In this document: positions 8,437 through 18,227 of the stretch, piece by piece | How the letters are laid out: each line of letters begins with the position of its first letter | Position numbering within the stretch: the stretch's first letter is position 1 | Source: Actinomadura physcomitrii | GTDB lineage: Bacteria; Actinomycetota; Actinomycetes; Streptosporangiales; Streptosporangiaceae | Assembly: GCF_008923205.2 (NCBI RefSeq) | Contig: NZ_WBMS02000031.1 | Span: forward strand, 1 to 64,000 | Length of the DNA stretch: 64,000 nt | Direction of reading: 5' to 3' | Translations under genes and position numbers: made by a program | Notes under the pieces: model-generated | Databases searched by the model: none | The model's input: only the letters and a program-made list of their open reading frames with translations | What the model was told of the DNA's origin: nothing

Positions 8437-9548
8437 TGGTCACACGCTGGGGCAGAGGACGGGATGGTCGGATGACACGAGATGGATCACGCGGCACCGC
8501 ATCGTCGGCCGAACCGGAACGGCTGCTGGAGGTGACCGACCTCCAGCTCCGGCTGAACTCGCCGCGAGGACCGGTGTATGCGGTCGACGGCTTGACTCTC
8601 ACCTTGGACCGTGGGGTGACGCTCGGTCTCGTCGGCGAGTCCGGCTCGGGCAAGTCGATGACCTGTAAGGCGATCATGGGGTTGATCTCCGACCGGAGAG
8701 GAACCATCACCGGGTCGGTGCGGTACGACGGTACGGATCTGACGAGGCTGCCGCTGGAGCGCCGCAAGGAGTTGTGGGGCACCGAGCTGGCGATGGTCAA
8801 CCAGGACGCGGGCACCGCGCTCAACCCGGTGCTGTCGGTGGGCTGTCAGCTGACCGAAGGGCTGCGCTGGCACCTCAAGCTGTCGAAAAGGGAAGCGCGA
8901 GATCGCGCGATCGAGCTGCTGACGCACGTGGGGATTCCGGAGCCGAAGCGGCGTCTCGGGCAGTATCCGCACGAGTTGTCGGGTGGGATGCGGCAGCGGG
9001 TGAACATCGCGATCGCGCTGTCGTGCGGTCCGTCGTTGCTGCTGGCGGACGAACCCACCACCGCACTCGACGTCACGGTGCAGGCGCAGATCCTGGATCT
9101 GCTGGCTGACCTCCAGGACGAACACCGGATGACGATGATCCTGGTGTCTCACGACCTGGGTGTCGTCGCCGGCCGCACCGACTTCACCGCGGTGATGTAC
9201 GGCGGGCGCATCGTGGAGATCGCGCCGACGAAGGATCTGTTCGCGGCTCCGCGGATGCCTTACACCCGCGCGCTGCTGGCGAGCATGCCGCGGCTGACGG
9301 CGCCGAGCCACACCCGGTTGCGGGCGACCCCCGGCGCGCCGCCGGACCTCACCAAACGGGTTCCCGGCTGCCGGTTCGCTCCGCGGTGCGCCTTCGCTCG
9401 CGATCGATGCCGGTCCGAGGAACCGCCCCTGGTCGACGAAACCGGGTCCGGGCATCTGTTTTCGTGCTGGTACCCGGACTCCGGTACCCCGGAGGAAACG
9501 GGCGCCACGCTCGCCACGTCCGGTCAGACGCTGAAGGAGGACGCCTGA
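8436..9548 (+). CDS. ABC transporter ATPase, DppD type
   Basis: A 370-residue ATPase. It shows Walker A GESGSGKS, signature LSGGMRQRVNIAIA, Walker B LLLADEPTTALD and the switch His in LVSHDLGVV. The C-terminal oligopeptide-transporter extension contains the cysteine-rich PGCRFAPRCAFARDRC, which in this family can carry an iron-sulfur cluster. The ATG at 8436 overlaps the previous stop by 1 nt; a GTG at 8433 is the alternative. Confidence 0.93.
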   Translation: MVTRWGRGRDGRMTRDGSRGTASSAEPERLLEVTDLQLRLNSPRGPVYAVDGLTLTLDRGVTLGLVGESGSGKSMTCKAIMGLISDRRGTITGSVRYDGTDLTRLPLERRKELWGTELAMVNQDAGTALNPVLSVGCQLTEGLRWHLKLSKREARDRAIELLTHVGIPEPKRRLGQYPHELSGGMRQRVNIAIALSCGPSLLLADEPTTALDVTVQAQILDLLADLQDEHRMTMILVSHDLGVVAGRTDFTAVMYGGRIVEIAPTKDLFAAPRMPYTRALLASMPRLTAPSHTRLRATPGAPPDLTKRVPGCRFAPRCAFARDRCRSEEPPLVDETGSGHLFSCWYPDSGTPEETGATLATSGQTLKEDA

Positions 9549-10558
9549 TGGCAGGCACGGGCAAGGCCCATCTTCGCCGATCGGACTCGGTCGTGTTGTC
9601 CGTCGAGGATCTTGTCGTCGAGTACCGGCTCAAGGGCTCCGGCGACCGGGTGCACGCGGTGTCGGGGATCTCGCTCGATGTGCTGGCAGGCGAGACGCTC
9701 GGCCTGGTGGGGGAGTCGGGGTGCGGGAAGTCGACGACGGCACGCGCGGTGCTCGGCCTGCCGAGACCGACATCCGGTTCGGTCCGGTTCGACGACGTCG
9801 AGGTGACCACGCTGAGCGAGCGTGAGATGCGACGGTTCCGGCCGAAGGCGCAGATGGTTTTCCAGGACCCGATCGCCTCGCTGAATCCGAGGCGCACGGT
9901 TGAGGACGTCGTGGCCGAGCCGTCCCGGATCGTGGCTTCGGGAACCCGGGCGGAGCGCCGGGAGAAGGTGCGAACGGTACTGCGTGAGGTCGGGCTCGAT
10001 CCTGACGTCATGGGCTCGCGCCGCGCCCGGCAACTCTCGGGCGGCCAGTGTCAGCGGCTGTCCATCGCTCGCGCGCTCGTCCTCGATCCCGACGTCCTGA
10101 TCTGCGACGAGCCGGTGTCGGCACTCGACGTCAGCGTGCAGGCCCAGGTGCTGAACCTGCTCGGTGATCTGTCGCAGAAGCGGCGGCTGAGCATGCTGTT
10201 CATCTCGCACGATCTCGCCGTGGTGAAGAACGTGAGCGATCGGGTGATCGTGATGTACCTCGGCAAGATCTGCGAGACGGCCCGTCCGGACCCGCTCTAC
10301 GCCCGTCCCGCGCATCCCTACACCGCCGGGCTGCTCGGCGCGATCCCGGTGCCCGACCCCGGAATCGATCCCCGTGGCCGGCGAACGGTACAGGGAGAAC
10401 CGCCCTCACCCATCAACCCGCCGAGCGGATGCCGGTTCCGCACTCGGTGCCCGTTCGCGCAGAAGATCTGCGCGGACGAAGAACCCGAAATTCGCGAGAT
10501 CGATGACAACCATTACGTGGCATGCCATTTCCCGCTCACGCATGCGGCGGCGGCGTGA
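9548..10558 (+). CDS. ABC transporter ATPase, DppF type
   Basis: A 336-residue ATPase partner of the previous gene, overlapping it by 1 nt. Walker A is GESGCGKSTTARA, the Q-loop lies in MVFQDPIASLNPR, the signature is LSGGQCQRLSIARA and Walker B is VLICDEPVSALD. It ends with the same Cys-rich extension (GCRFRTRCPFAQKIC). The ATG at 9548 was chosen because it overlaps the upstream stop and follows AAGGAGG; an open extension back to 9386 is antisense or out-of-frame overlap. Confidence 0.93.
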   Translation: MAGTGKAHLRRSDSVVLSVEDLVVEYRLKGSGDRVHAVSGISLDVLAGETLGLVGESGCGKSTTARAVLGLPRPTSGSVRFDDVEVTTLSEREMRRFRPKAQMVFQDPIASLNPRRTVEDVVAEPSRIVASGTRAERREKVRTVLREVGLDPDVMGSRRARQLSGGQCQRLSIARALVLDPDVLICDEPVSALDVSVQAQVLNLLGDLSQKRRLSMLFISHDLAVVKNVSDRVIVMYLGKICETARPDPLYARPAHPYTAGLLGAIPVPDPGIDPRGRRTVQGEPPSPINPPSGCRFRTRCPFAQKICADEEPEIREIDDNHYVACHFPLTHAAAA

Positions 10559-10587
10559 GCAGGCTGCCGTGACAAGGAGGATTGGTC

Positions 10588-11616
10588 TTGCAGTATCGGC
10601 AGCTCGGGCGAACCGGAGCACGGATCTCGGAAATCGTGCTCGGGGCAGCGACCTTCGGTGAGCTCATCGACGAGTCGGCGGTCCGGAATCTGGTGGACTG
10701 CGCCGTCGACAACGGGGTGAACGCGATCGACACCGGCGACATCTACGCGCAGGGCAGAAGCGAGCAGTTGGTCGGCCGCGCGGTCGCCCGGCACCGGGAT
10801 CGTGTGCTCGTGTCCACGAAGGTCGGGTTCCGTGTCGGTGATGCGGTAACGCAGCACACGCCGGCCGGAACGGCCCCGCCCACGGCGTTCGATCGCTGGC
10901 GCCAGGGCGTCTCGCCCAACGACGACGGGCTCTCGCGGCTGCACATCCGCGCCGCGCTGGAGGCCAGCCTGCGGCGCCTCGGGCTCGACCACATCGATCT
11001 CTACCAGGTCCATCGCTGGGATCCGCGGACGCCGATCGAAGAGACCCTGACGGCGCTGAGCGAACTGGTGCGTGCGGGCAAGGTCCGCTACATCGGCTGC
11101 TCGGAGTTCGCGGGCTGGCAGTTGGTCAAGGCGCTGTGGACCGGCGACCGGCTCGGCATCGAGAATTTCGCCACGATGCAGGTCGCGTTCAACCTGATCG
11201 CACGCGGCCCGGAACAGGAACAGATTCCGGCCTGTGTGGACGGTGGGGTCGGCGTGCTGGCCTACCAGCCGTTGGCCGGCGGCATGCTGACCGGCCGTTA
11301 TTCCTACGACCGCGGACCGGAGCAAGGCAGCCGGATGGCGGCCCGCCCGATGTACCGCGAACGGTATTGGAATCCCGAGGTATTCGATCTCGTCGACCGC
11401 CTTCGCGCCGTCGCGGAGGCCTCCGGACGCACGCTGCCGGAGTTGGCGATCGGGTGGCTGCTGGCCAACCCATCGGTCAATGCCGTACTGGTGGGCGCTG
11501 AGACGCCGGCGGAGTTCGAACAGAACCTGACGGTGACGCGCCGTCCCCTCGAAGCCGACGAACTCGCGGCGATCGCGGGCGCGCTGAAGCTTGACGGCAA
11601 AGACCGAACGCACTAA
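10588..11616 (+). CDS. Aldo/keto reductase (first of two)
   Basis: A 342-residue NADPH-dependent oxidoreductase of the AKR barrel fold. The tetrad is visible: Asp and Tyr in NAIDTGDIYAQG, Lys in VLVSTKVGF and His in LYQVHRWDP. The cofactor end has VLVGAETPAEFEQN. The TTG at 10588 lies 7 bp after AAGGAGG and gives the usual MQYRQLGRTG start. It follows the transporter by 29 bp, so it is likely in the same transcript and acts on the imported compound or its breakdown products. Confidence 0.9.
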   Translation: MQYRQLGRTGARISEIVLGAATFGELIDESAVRNLVDCAVDNGVNAIDTGDIYAQGRSEQLVGRAVARHRDRVLVSTKVGFRVGDAVTQHTPAGTAPPTAFDRWRQGVSPNDDGLSRLHIRAALEASLRRLGLDHIDLYQVHRWDPRTPIEETLTALSELVRAGKVRYIGCSEFAGWQLVKALWTGDRLGIENFATMQVAFNLIARGPEQEQIPACVDGGVGVLAYQPLAGGMLTGRYSYDRGPEQGSRMAARPMYRERYWNPEVFDLVDRLRAVAEASGRTLPELAIGWLLANPSVNAVLVGAETPAEFEQNLTVTRRPLEADELAAIAGALKLDGKDRTH

Positions 11617-11627
11617 TTTGGATACAA
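11617..11627. promoter_or_regulatory. Third copy of the TTTGGATACAA core
   Basis: The 11-bp core of the 6136-6169 repeat recurs exactly here. It begins directly after the reductase stop and lies about 115 bp before the amidohydrolase start. A related AAGCTC follows after a short insertion. This suggests an internal control point for the downstream genes by the same regulator. Confidence 0.4.
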
Positions 11628-11739
11628 AGATTCCAAGCTCCCCGAGCATTTGAGTCATCTGTCCGGTTTTGCCGGGCTAGGCGAACCGGCTTGTGGGGTT
11701 CCGATCAGTGTTCGGGATACTTTTTGAGAGGAGTCATCC

Positions 11740-13566
11740 ATGGCGACGGAGTACGACCTGGTGATCCGGGGAGGAACGATCGTCGATGGCACCGGCGCAC
11801 CGGGCTACCGCGGCGACGTCGGTATCAAGGACGGCAAGCTGGTCGCCGTCGGTGCGGCGCCTGGTTCCGCGACGCGTGAGATCGATGCGACCGGCAAGGT
11901 GGTTTGCCCCGGATTCATCGATGTCCACACGCATTACGACGCGCAGGTGCTCTGGGACCGGATGCTGACGGTGTCGCCGTGGCACGGCGTGACAACGGCG
12001 GTGATGGGATGCTGCGGCTTCGGTATCGCGCCGGCTAAGAAGAAGGACCGGATGTTCATGCTCAGAACGCTCGAGGGCGTCGAGGGCATCGAAGCCGAAA
12101 GCAGTGCGGAAGGGCTGGGTGACTGGGGTTTCGAGACCTACCCCGAGTTCCTCGAACTGATCGAGCGGCGCGGTATCGCGATCAATCTCGGCTCCTTCGT
12201 CGGACACACCGCCGTCCGTATCTGGGTGATGGGCGAGGACGCTGCCTCGCGGCGCGATCCCACTCCGGATGAGATGGCGGAGATGAAGCGGATCGTGCGC
12301 GAGGCGATGGAGGCCGGCGCGGTCGGCTTCTCGACGTCGAATTCGCACGCCCACCATGACCCGCAAGGCAACCCGGTGCCGAGCCGGATCATTCGCTACC
12401 AGGAACTCGTCGAGTTCGCATCCATCTTGGCCGACCTCGATGTGGGCACGTTCCATACGACGTGGGGACCCGCGGACGCGGAGATGACGCCCGAGGGCAT
12501 CACCCGGCTGATGGACCTGACGGGCGTCCCGGTGACCGACACCGTCGTCAACATCAAGCCGGACGGGTCTCATATCGTCAAGCTCAACGCCATCGAGAAG
12601 GCGTGGGCCAAGGGCCACATCTGGTTCCCGCAGATTCCTGCTCTGGACAACACCTTCGAGGTCGGCCTGGAAGACCCGTTCATGTTCGGGATCGACATTC
12701 CCGGACGGTGGCGGGACTCGGCCCCGGAATCGCACGCGCTGTTCGGCCCCATCGCAGCCATCAAGACCATCGACGGGCGCCTCGCCGCCTACAAGACCGC
12801 CGAATTCCGGGAAGCGTTCCGGAAGCTGGGTGCCTGCAACGACTGGGTGAAGAACTACTGGCCGTGGTTGATTATCAACTACACTCCCCAGGCGCCGGAG
12901 CTCGAGGGCCGGATGCTGCTCGACGTCGCCAAGGAGCGGAACACCACGCCGGCCGACGTGCTGCTGGATCTGTCGATCGAGTCCGACCTGCATGCCCGGT
13001 TCGGTGCGATCAGCGGGCACCAGGACCCGGACAAGTCCGAGCTGCTCCGCCTCATCGAGGACGACATCATTCGTTTCGGGTCGTCGGATGCGGGCGCGCA
13101 TGTGAGCCAGCTGGTCGACTCGCGGTACCCGTCGTACGTGCTGGGCTACTTCGTGCGGGAGCGCGGGCTCCAGATGGAGCGGGCGATCCAGATGATGACG
13201 ACCATGCAGGCCGAGGTGCACGGAATCAAGGACCGCGGACAGCTCGCGGAGGGCTGGCATGCCGACGTCGTGGTGTTCGACCCGGACACGGTGAACGCGG
13301 GCCCGATCCAGCGGGTCAACGACCAGCCGGGCAACGCGCGGCGGCTGATCGCCAAGGCCGAGGGCATCGAGTACGTGATCGTGAACGGCACTCCGATCCG
13401 GGAGCACGGCAAGGACGTCGTCGATGCCGAGTCCGGCGAACTTCCCGGGCAGCTCATGCGCGAGTACCTGCCGATTTCCGAGCGCAAGAAGCGGCTGCAG
13501 TGGCTCGTGGACGAGGTTCGCGAGCGCGTCGACTCGGGTGCGGCACGCTACACGCCGAAGGGATGA
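11740..13566 (+). CDS. N-acyl-D-amino-acid deacylase-like amidohydrolase
   Basis: A 608-residue metal-dependent hydrolase of the D-aminoacylase/dihydroorotase group. The beta-sandwich starts the chain (YDLVIRGGTIVDGTGAPGYR). The metal motif GFIDVHTHYDAQ is near residues 65-76. A Cys ligand candidate lies in VMGCCGFGIAP. The late Asp motif GSSDAGAHVS is present. Family members remove N-acyl groups or open cyclic amides, so the pathway substrate probably has an amide or lactam. The ATG follows AGAGGAG. The gene is longer than a typical D-aminoacylase (about 480-530 residues), as in the broader amidohydrolase 3 group. Confidence 0.85.
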   Translation: MATEYDLVIRGGTIVDGTGAPGYRGDVGIKDGKLVAVGAAPGSATREIDATGKVVCPGFIDVHTHYDAQVLWDRMLTVSPWHGVTTAVMGCCGFGIAPAKKKDRMFMLRTLEGVEGIEAESSAEGLGDWGFETYPEFLELIERRGIAINLGSFVGHTAVRIWVMGEDAASRRDPTPDEMAEMKRIVREAMEAGAVGFSTSNSHAHHDPQGNPVPSRIIRYQELVEFASILADLDVGTFHTTWGPADAEMTPEGITRLMDLTGVPVTDTVVNIKPDGSHIVKLNAIEKAWAKGHIWFPQIPALDNTFEVGLEDPFMFGIDIPGRWRDSAPESHALFGPIAAIKTIDGRLAAYKTAEFREAFRKLGACNDWVKNYWPWLIINYTPQAPELEGRMLLDVAKERNTTPADVLLDLSIESDLHARFGAISGHQDPDKSELLRLIEDDIIRFGSSDAGAHVSQLVDSRYPSYVLGYFVRERGLQMERAIQMMTTMQAEVHGIKDRGQLAEGWHADVVVFDPDTVNAGPIQRVNDQPGNARRLIAKAEGIEYVIVNGTPIREHGKDVVDAESGELPGQLMREYLPISERKKRLQWLVDEVRERVDSGAARYTPKG

Positions 13567-13571
13567 CGTGC

Positions 13572-14495
13572 ATGCGTTTCGGGCTCAACCTGCCGCATAC
13601 GGGCGGAAACGCCACCGGCGATGTCACCGCGAACCTGGCGACCGCGGCGCGGACGGCCGAGTCGCTCGGCTTTGACGCGCTGTTCGTCGGAGACCACGTG
13701 GTGTATCCCTCCGCGCTGGGCTCGCGGTATCCGCACCGTCCCGACGGCCGGTTCATCCTCAGCGATGGTGGCCGGATTCTCGAGCCGCTCAGCGTGCTGA
13801 ACTACGTGGCGGCACTGACGTCGAGGATCAAGATCGGTACCGCGCTGCTCGTGCTGCCCTACCGGAATCCGGTCGTGGTCGCGAAGGAGGTTGCGACGCT
13901 GGACGTGCTCAGCCGGGGCCGGGTCATCCTCGGTGTCGGTCCCGGCTGGATGGCGGAGGAGTTCGAGGCGCTCGGCGTCCCGTTCGAGCGGCGCGGAGCG
14001 ATCACCGACGAGGCGATCGACGTGATCCGCGAGCTGTGGACGGCGGAGGTTCCTTCCTTCTCCGGTGAGTTCACCAGCTTCACCGACGTGCTGTTCGAGC
14101 CGCGGCCCGTGCAGCGTCCGGCGCCGCCGATCTGGATCGGTGGCCAGTCGAAGCCCGCTATCCGCCGGGTCGTCCGGCGTGGCGACGGCTGGCTCGCGGT
14201 GGTGCACAGTCCCGAGGAGTACCGCGCCTGTCTCGACCAGTTCCTGGAGATGGCCGACAAGGCACAGCGGGATCCGGCCGAGGTCACGCTGGCGGTCTCG
14301 CCGCGCGGCAAGTCCGTCGTCGAGACGATCGATGACATCCCCGCGTACCAGGAACTGGGCGCCGAGATGATGTGGATCGCGTACGGCCACCACACGAAGA
14401 GTTTCGCCGAGATGCACGAGAGCATGCACGTCTTCGCCGAGCGTGCCGGGCTTACTCCCGACACCGGCAAGCCGGCGGAGGGCAGCGCGGCATGA
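13572..14495 (+). CDS. LLM-class flavin/F420-dependent oxidoreductase
   Basis: A 307-residue luciferase-like barrel enzyme. MRFGLNLPHTGG, SLGFDALFVGDHVVYPS, RIKIGTALLVLPYRNPVVVA and RVILGVGPGWMAEEFEALG are class signatures. Members oxidise or mono-oxygenate substrates with FMNH2 or reduced F420; no reductase partner gene is adjacent. The ATG at 13572 is placed 9 bp after GAAGGG; an ATG at 13563 overlapping the previous stop would add three residues. Confidence 0.88.
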   Translation: MRFGLNLPHTGGNATGDVTANLATAARTAESLGFDALFVGDHVVYPSALGSRYPHRPDGRFILSDGGRILEPLSVLNYVAALTSRIKIGTALLVLPYRNPVVVAKEVATLDVLSRGRVILGVGPGWMAEEFEALGVPFERRGAITDEAIDVIRELWTAEVPSFSGEFTSFTDVLFEPRPVQRPAPPIWIGGQSKPAIRRVVRRGDGWLAVVHSPEEYRACLDQFLEMADKAQRDPAEVTLAVSPRGKSVVETIDDIPAYQELGAEMMWIAYGHHTKSFAEMHESMHVFAERAGLTPDTGKPAEGSAA

Positions 14496-15904
14496 CGAAC
14501 CGCGATGGCGGCGGTCCGAGTGCGGATCTGCTCGAGGCCGACCTGATCGTGATCGGTGCGGGAATGGGCGGTATGACGGCGGCCGCGCGGTGCGCGGCCG
14601 CCGGTTCGAAAGTGGTCGTGATCGAGAAGGCCCCCGCGATCGGGGGCTCCGCGGTGCTGTCCGGGGGCGGGTTGTGGACCGCCGGGGACGTCGAGACGAT
14701 GCGCCGTATCAATCCGATGGGCGACCCCGGCCTGGGCGAGTTGGTCGTGTCGACCTGGGCCGAGGTCGCCGATTGGATCGCGTCGACCGGCGTCGAGATC
14801 GAAGAGAAGCGCGAACTCGACGCGGGATCCGCGCCCGGCGGGTTCCCGGCGGTGATCCGGAAGTTCGATGTCATCGGATACATCGGCCGGTGCCGGACGA
14901 TCGTGGAGAGTGCCGGCGGCGTGGTCGCGACCGGCGCGACGGTGCTGCGGCTGAGCACGCGGCAGGGTGCGGTCGTCGGTGCCGTCGTACGGGACCGGGA
15001 CGGGGTTGCCGAGCTGCGCGCGCCGCACACGGTGCTCGCGACCGGTGGCTTCCAGGGCGACCGTGAGCTGCGGCGCGAGTTCCTCGGCTCGTTCACCGCC
15101 GACGTGCTGGTCAGGTCGAACCCGTACAGCACCGGTGACGGTCTGCGACTCGGCCGGTCGGTGGGTGCCGCACTCACCCCGAATCTCGACGGGTGGTACG
15201 GGCATACCGTCCCCTACCCACTGGCCGGCGGTCTCGAGCCGAAGGACTACATCCGGTTCGCGCAGTTCGGGCTCAGCCCGCACAGTCTGCTCCTGAACCG
15301 GGCTGGTCAGCGTTTCGTCGATGAGAGTGCCGGCTACTACCGCAACGCGCAGGCCGTCTGCCGGCAGCCCGACCAGCGGGCCTTGCTCGTGTTCGACGAG
15401 ACCGTCCGTGCGGCCGACACGAACAGGCGCGGCGCGGTGGAGCAGGTGGACCGGCCGCGGGAAGCCGAGCTTGCGGGAGCCCACGTCGTGCGGGAAGCGA
15501 CCTGGCGCGAGGTGGAAGCGCGTGTCGCGGCCTGGGGCTACCGCGGAGTTGACGCGGCCGTGAAGCAGTTCAACGCGGCGGTCATTGCGGGCAATGACCG
15601 CCTCGGACCTGCCCGTGCCGGTAACCGCCGGGTGTTGGTGCGGCCGCCGTTCTACGCGATGGAGGTGCAGCCCGCGATCACCTTCACGCATGGTGGGCTG
15701 CGGGTCGACCGGTGGGCGCGCGTGCTCGGCACAGACGGGGAGCCGATCACGGGGCTGCTGGCGGCCGGCGTGGATGCCGCGGGCACTTACCACGTCGCCT
15801 ATGCCGGGGGCCTGGCGATGTCCGGCGCGTTGGGCTTGGCCGCCGCCGGCTCGGCGCTGGCTGATCCCACCGCAGCCGCGGCAGTGGCCCTTTCCCATTG
15901 CTGA
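14492..15904 (+). CDS. FAD-dependent dehydrogenase (fumarate reductase/KstD-like)
   Basis: A 470-residue flavoprotein overlapping the LLM gene by 4 nt. The FAD Rossmann motif VIGAGMGGMTAAARCAAAG is near residues 20-38, followed by EKAPAIGGSAVLSGGGLW. VLATGGFQGD is the second FAD contact. The C-terminus has GLLAAGVDAAGTYHVAYAGG, the usual closing FAD motif. Enzymes of this family introduce or reduce C=C bonds next to a carbonyl. The substrate is not evident. Confidence 0.88.
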   Translation: MTNRDGGGPSADLLEADLIVIGAGMGGMTAAARCAAAGSKVVVIEKAPAIGGSAVLSGGGLWTAGDVETMRRINPMGDPGLGELVVSTWAEVADWIASTGVEIEEKRELDAGSAPGGFPAVIRKFDVIGYIGRCRTIVESAGGVVATGATVLRLSTRQGAVVGAVVRDRDGVAELRAPHTVLATGGFQGDRELRREFLGSFTADVLVRSNPYSTGDGLRLGRSVGAALTPNLDGWYGHTVPYPLAGGLEPKDYIRFAQFGLSPHSLLLNRAGQRFVDESAGYYRNAQAVCRQPDQRALLVFDETVRAADTNRRGAVEQVDRPREAELAGAHVVREATWREVEARVAAWGYRGVDAAVKQFNAAVIAGNDRLGPARAGNRRVLVRPPFYAMEVQPAITFTHGGLRVDRWARVLGTDGEPITGLLAAGVDAAGTYHVAYAGGLAMSGALGLAAAGSALADPTAAAAVALSHC

Positions 15905-15920
15905 ACTCCGAGGAGTAGAA

Positions 15921-17195
15921 GTGACTGACACAGCGGATATGCAGATCGATGACATGTTGGTGCTCGCCCGCAAGAACCACGCGGCGCAGGTGCCGCCGGT
16001 TCGCAAGGACCCGGCTCCGCGGGACCGGCGCTTCACGATCATCTCGGTGGACGACCACCTGATGGAGCCGCCCGACACCTTCGACGGCAGGCTGCCCGCG
16101 CGGTTCGCCGACCGCACACCGCACGTCGTCGAGGGCGAACACGGCCGCGAGTTCTGGAACTTCGACGGTGAGCTGGTGCCCGTCAGTGGTGCCGATGCCC
16201 TGGTGAGCTGGGAGCTGATCTCGGAGTCGTTCAACGGCCCGGTCCGTTTCGACGAGGTCCGCCGCGGGATGTGGGACGTGCACGCGCGTGTCGCGGACAT
16301 GGACCTCGCGGGCGTGGCCGCCTCGCTGAGCTTCCCGTCGATGATCTACGGGTTCGCCGGCCAGCGGTTCATGCGGATGGCCGACCGGGAACTCGGGTTC
16401 GCCTCGATGCAGGCGTACAACGACTGGATCGCCGAGGGCTGGGTCGGCCCGTACCCGGACCGGATGATTCCCTGCCAGGTCACCTGGCTGCCCGATCCCG
16501 AGAAGGCCGCCGCCGAGATCCGGCGTAACGCCGAACGCGGATTCAAGGCCGTGGCGTTCAGCGAGAACCCGGCCAAGCTGGGCCTGCCCTCGATCTACTC
16601 GGAGGAGTGGGATCCGTTCCTCAAGGCCTGCGAGGAAACCGAGACGGTAATCAACCTCCACATCGGCTCGTCCTCCTCGACGATGAAACCGACCCCCGAC
16701 TCGCCGATCGAGGTCGTCGGCAAGCTCTTCACGGTGAACGCGATGGCGGCGGTTCTCGACTGGATCTACGCGAAGGTGCCGGTGCGCTACCCGAACATCA
16801 AGATCGCGATGTCGGAGGCGGGTATCGGCTGGCTGCCGTGGATGATCGACCGCATCGACTACCAGCATCAGCGCACCACTCCCGACCGTGGCACGTGGGG
16901 TGGCTATGAGCTGACACCGAGTGAAGTGCTACAGCGGAACTTCTGGTTCACGTCGTTCTACGACCCCAAGGGCTTCGCCATGCTCGACCTCGTCGACCAG
17001 ACGAAGATCCTGGTGGAAACGGACTACCCGCACGCCGACTCGACCTGGCCCGACTGCCAGGCCGCGCTGGACCACCAGCTGGCCGCGCTCACCCCGGAAC
17101 AGGTCGAGCTGGTGACCCACAAGAACGCGACGGCGCTCTACCGCCATCCGGTTCCGGCCGGCTGGACCTTGAACACACCGGGGAGCACCGTCTGA
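15921..17195 (+). CDS. Amidohydrolase 2 family metal-dependent hydrolase/decarboxylase
   Basis: A 424-residue TIM-barrel protein of the COG2159 group. It has VDDHLMEPPDTF near residue 40 (the D-x-H site of this subfamily), NLHIGSSSS with a metal-type His, and a terminal LVETDYPHADSTWP with the conserved Asp. Known relatives hydrolyse or decarboxylate cyclic acids. The GTG at 15921 follows GAGGAG by 5 bp. It lies 16 bp after the flavoprotein gene and touches the next gene. Confidence 0.88.
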   Translation: MTDTADMQIDDMLVLARKNHAAQVPPVRKDPAPRDRRFTIISVDDHLMEPPDTFDGRLPARFADRTPHVVEGEHGREFWNFDGELVPVSGADALVSWELISESFNGPVRFDEVRRGMWDVHARVADMDLAGVAASLSFPSMIYGFAGQRFMRMADRELGFASMQAYNDWIAEGWVGPYPDRMIPCQVTWLPDPEKAAAEIRRNAERGFKAVAFSENPAKLGLPSIYSEEWDPFLKACEETETVINLHIGSSSSTMKPTPDSPIEVVGKLFTVNAMAAVLDWIYAKVPVRYPNIKIAMSEAGIGWLPWMIDRIDYQHQRTTPDRGTWGGYELTPSEVLQRNFWFTSFYDPKGFAMLDLVDQTKILVETDYPHADSTWPDCQAALDHQLAALTPEQVELVTHKNATALYRHPVPAGWTLNTPGSTV

Positions 17196-18211
17196 TGGAA
17201 AGCCGGCAGCTGGGGCGAACGGGGTTGCGCGTGTCGCGGCTGTGCCTGGGCACCTCCACCTTCGGCGCCCAATGCGATCGCGCGGCGTCCGAGCGGATTC
17301 TCGATCACGCCCTCGACCGCGGCATCTCGTTCATCGACACCGCGGACATCTACCCGCTCACGGACGACATGGTCGCCTCGACCGGCAAGACCGAGGAGAT
17401 CATCGGAGGGTGGCTCGGCAAGCATCGCGGCGACGTGATCCTCGCGACGAAGTGCCACGGAAGGACCGGGCCCAACGAATGGGACGCCGGTTTGTCGCGC
17501 AAACACGTCCTGGACGCGGTGGAGGGGTCGCTGCGCAGGCTGCGCACCGACTATGTCGACCTCCTGCAGATCCACGGCTGGGACGACCGGACCCCGCTGG
17601 ACGAGACACTGGTGACGCTGGACGGGTTGGTCAAGAGCGGCAAGGTCCGCTACATCGGGTGCTCGACCAGCCTGGCCTACCGGCTCGCTCGTGCGGTCGG
17701 GCGTTCGGCAGCGCTGGGGGTCGAGGCATTCTCGAGCGTACAGGCGCGCTACAGCCTGCTCGCGCGGTACGCCGAGGCCGAGCTGTTCCCGTGTGCAGCC
17801 GAGGACGGCGTGGCGGTCCTGCCGTTCAACGTCCTCGCGGGCGGACTGTTGACCGGCAAGCACAAGCGGGACGCGCCGGCCGAGGGCACCCGTTTCACAC
17901 TCGGCCAGTTCGGGCCGGACATCTACCGCAAACGCTACTGGCACGAGGCCGAGCTCGACGCGATCGACGAGTTGCGCGGACTCGTCGACGAGGTGGGCAG
18001 GTCGATGACCGAACTGGCGACCGGATGGGCCCTGGCCCAGCCCGCCGTGGTCTCCGCCGTCGTCGGGGCCAGCCGGCCCGAACAACTCGACGCGCCGGTC
18101 GCGGCGGCCGAGAAGGGGCTGGACGACGACGTCCTGGCGCGTCTCGATCAGTTGACGAGCAGGTTCGTTTCGGTCGGTGGCAAGCCTCGTGCGGGCTCGG
18201 ACGAGAGCTGA
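17195..18211 (+). CDS. Aldo/keto reductase (second of two)
   Basis: A 338-residue AKR enzyme overlapping the amidohydrolase stop by 1 nt. The tetrad residues are in SFIDTADIYPL (Asp, Tyr), VILATKCHG (Lys) and LLQIHGWDD (His). It shares general architecture with the 10588 gene but is not a recent duplicate. Two reductases in one operon suggest two carbonyl or alcohol steps, or two stereoisomers. Confidence 0.9.
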   Translation: MESRQLGRTGLRVSRLCLGTSTFGAQCDRAASERILDHALDRGISFIDTADIYPLTDDMVASTGKTEEIIGGWLGKHRGDVILATKCHGRTGPNEWDAGLSRKHVLDAVEGSLRRLRTDYVDLLQIHGWDDRTPLDETLVTLDGLVKSGKVRYIGCSTSLAYRLARAVGRSAALGVEAFSSVQARYSLLARYAEAELFPCAAEDGVAVLPFNVLAGGLLTGKHKRDAPAEGTRFTLGQFGPDIYRKRYWHEAELDAIDELRGLVDEVGRSMTELATGWALAQPAVVSAVVGASRPEQLDAPVAAAEKGLDDDVLARLDQLTSRFVSVGGKPRAGSDES

Positions 18212-18227
18212 CCAAAGGCAGACCGAA

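Noticed and set aside
11734..13407. 557-codon minus-strand frame opposite the amidohydrolase
   Set aside because: It has repeated D-H-R-V content typical of antisense high-GC frames and no ribosome site; the plus strand encodes the HTHYDAQ metal motif.
13859..16300. 813-codon minus-strand frame over the LLM, flavoprotein and amidohydrolase genes
   Set aside because: It spans three well-supported plus-strand genes and shows no domain signatures.
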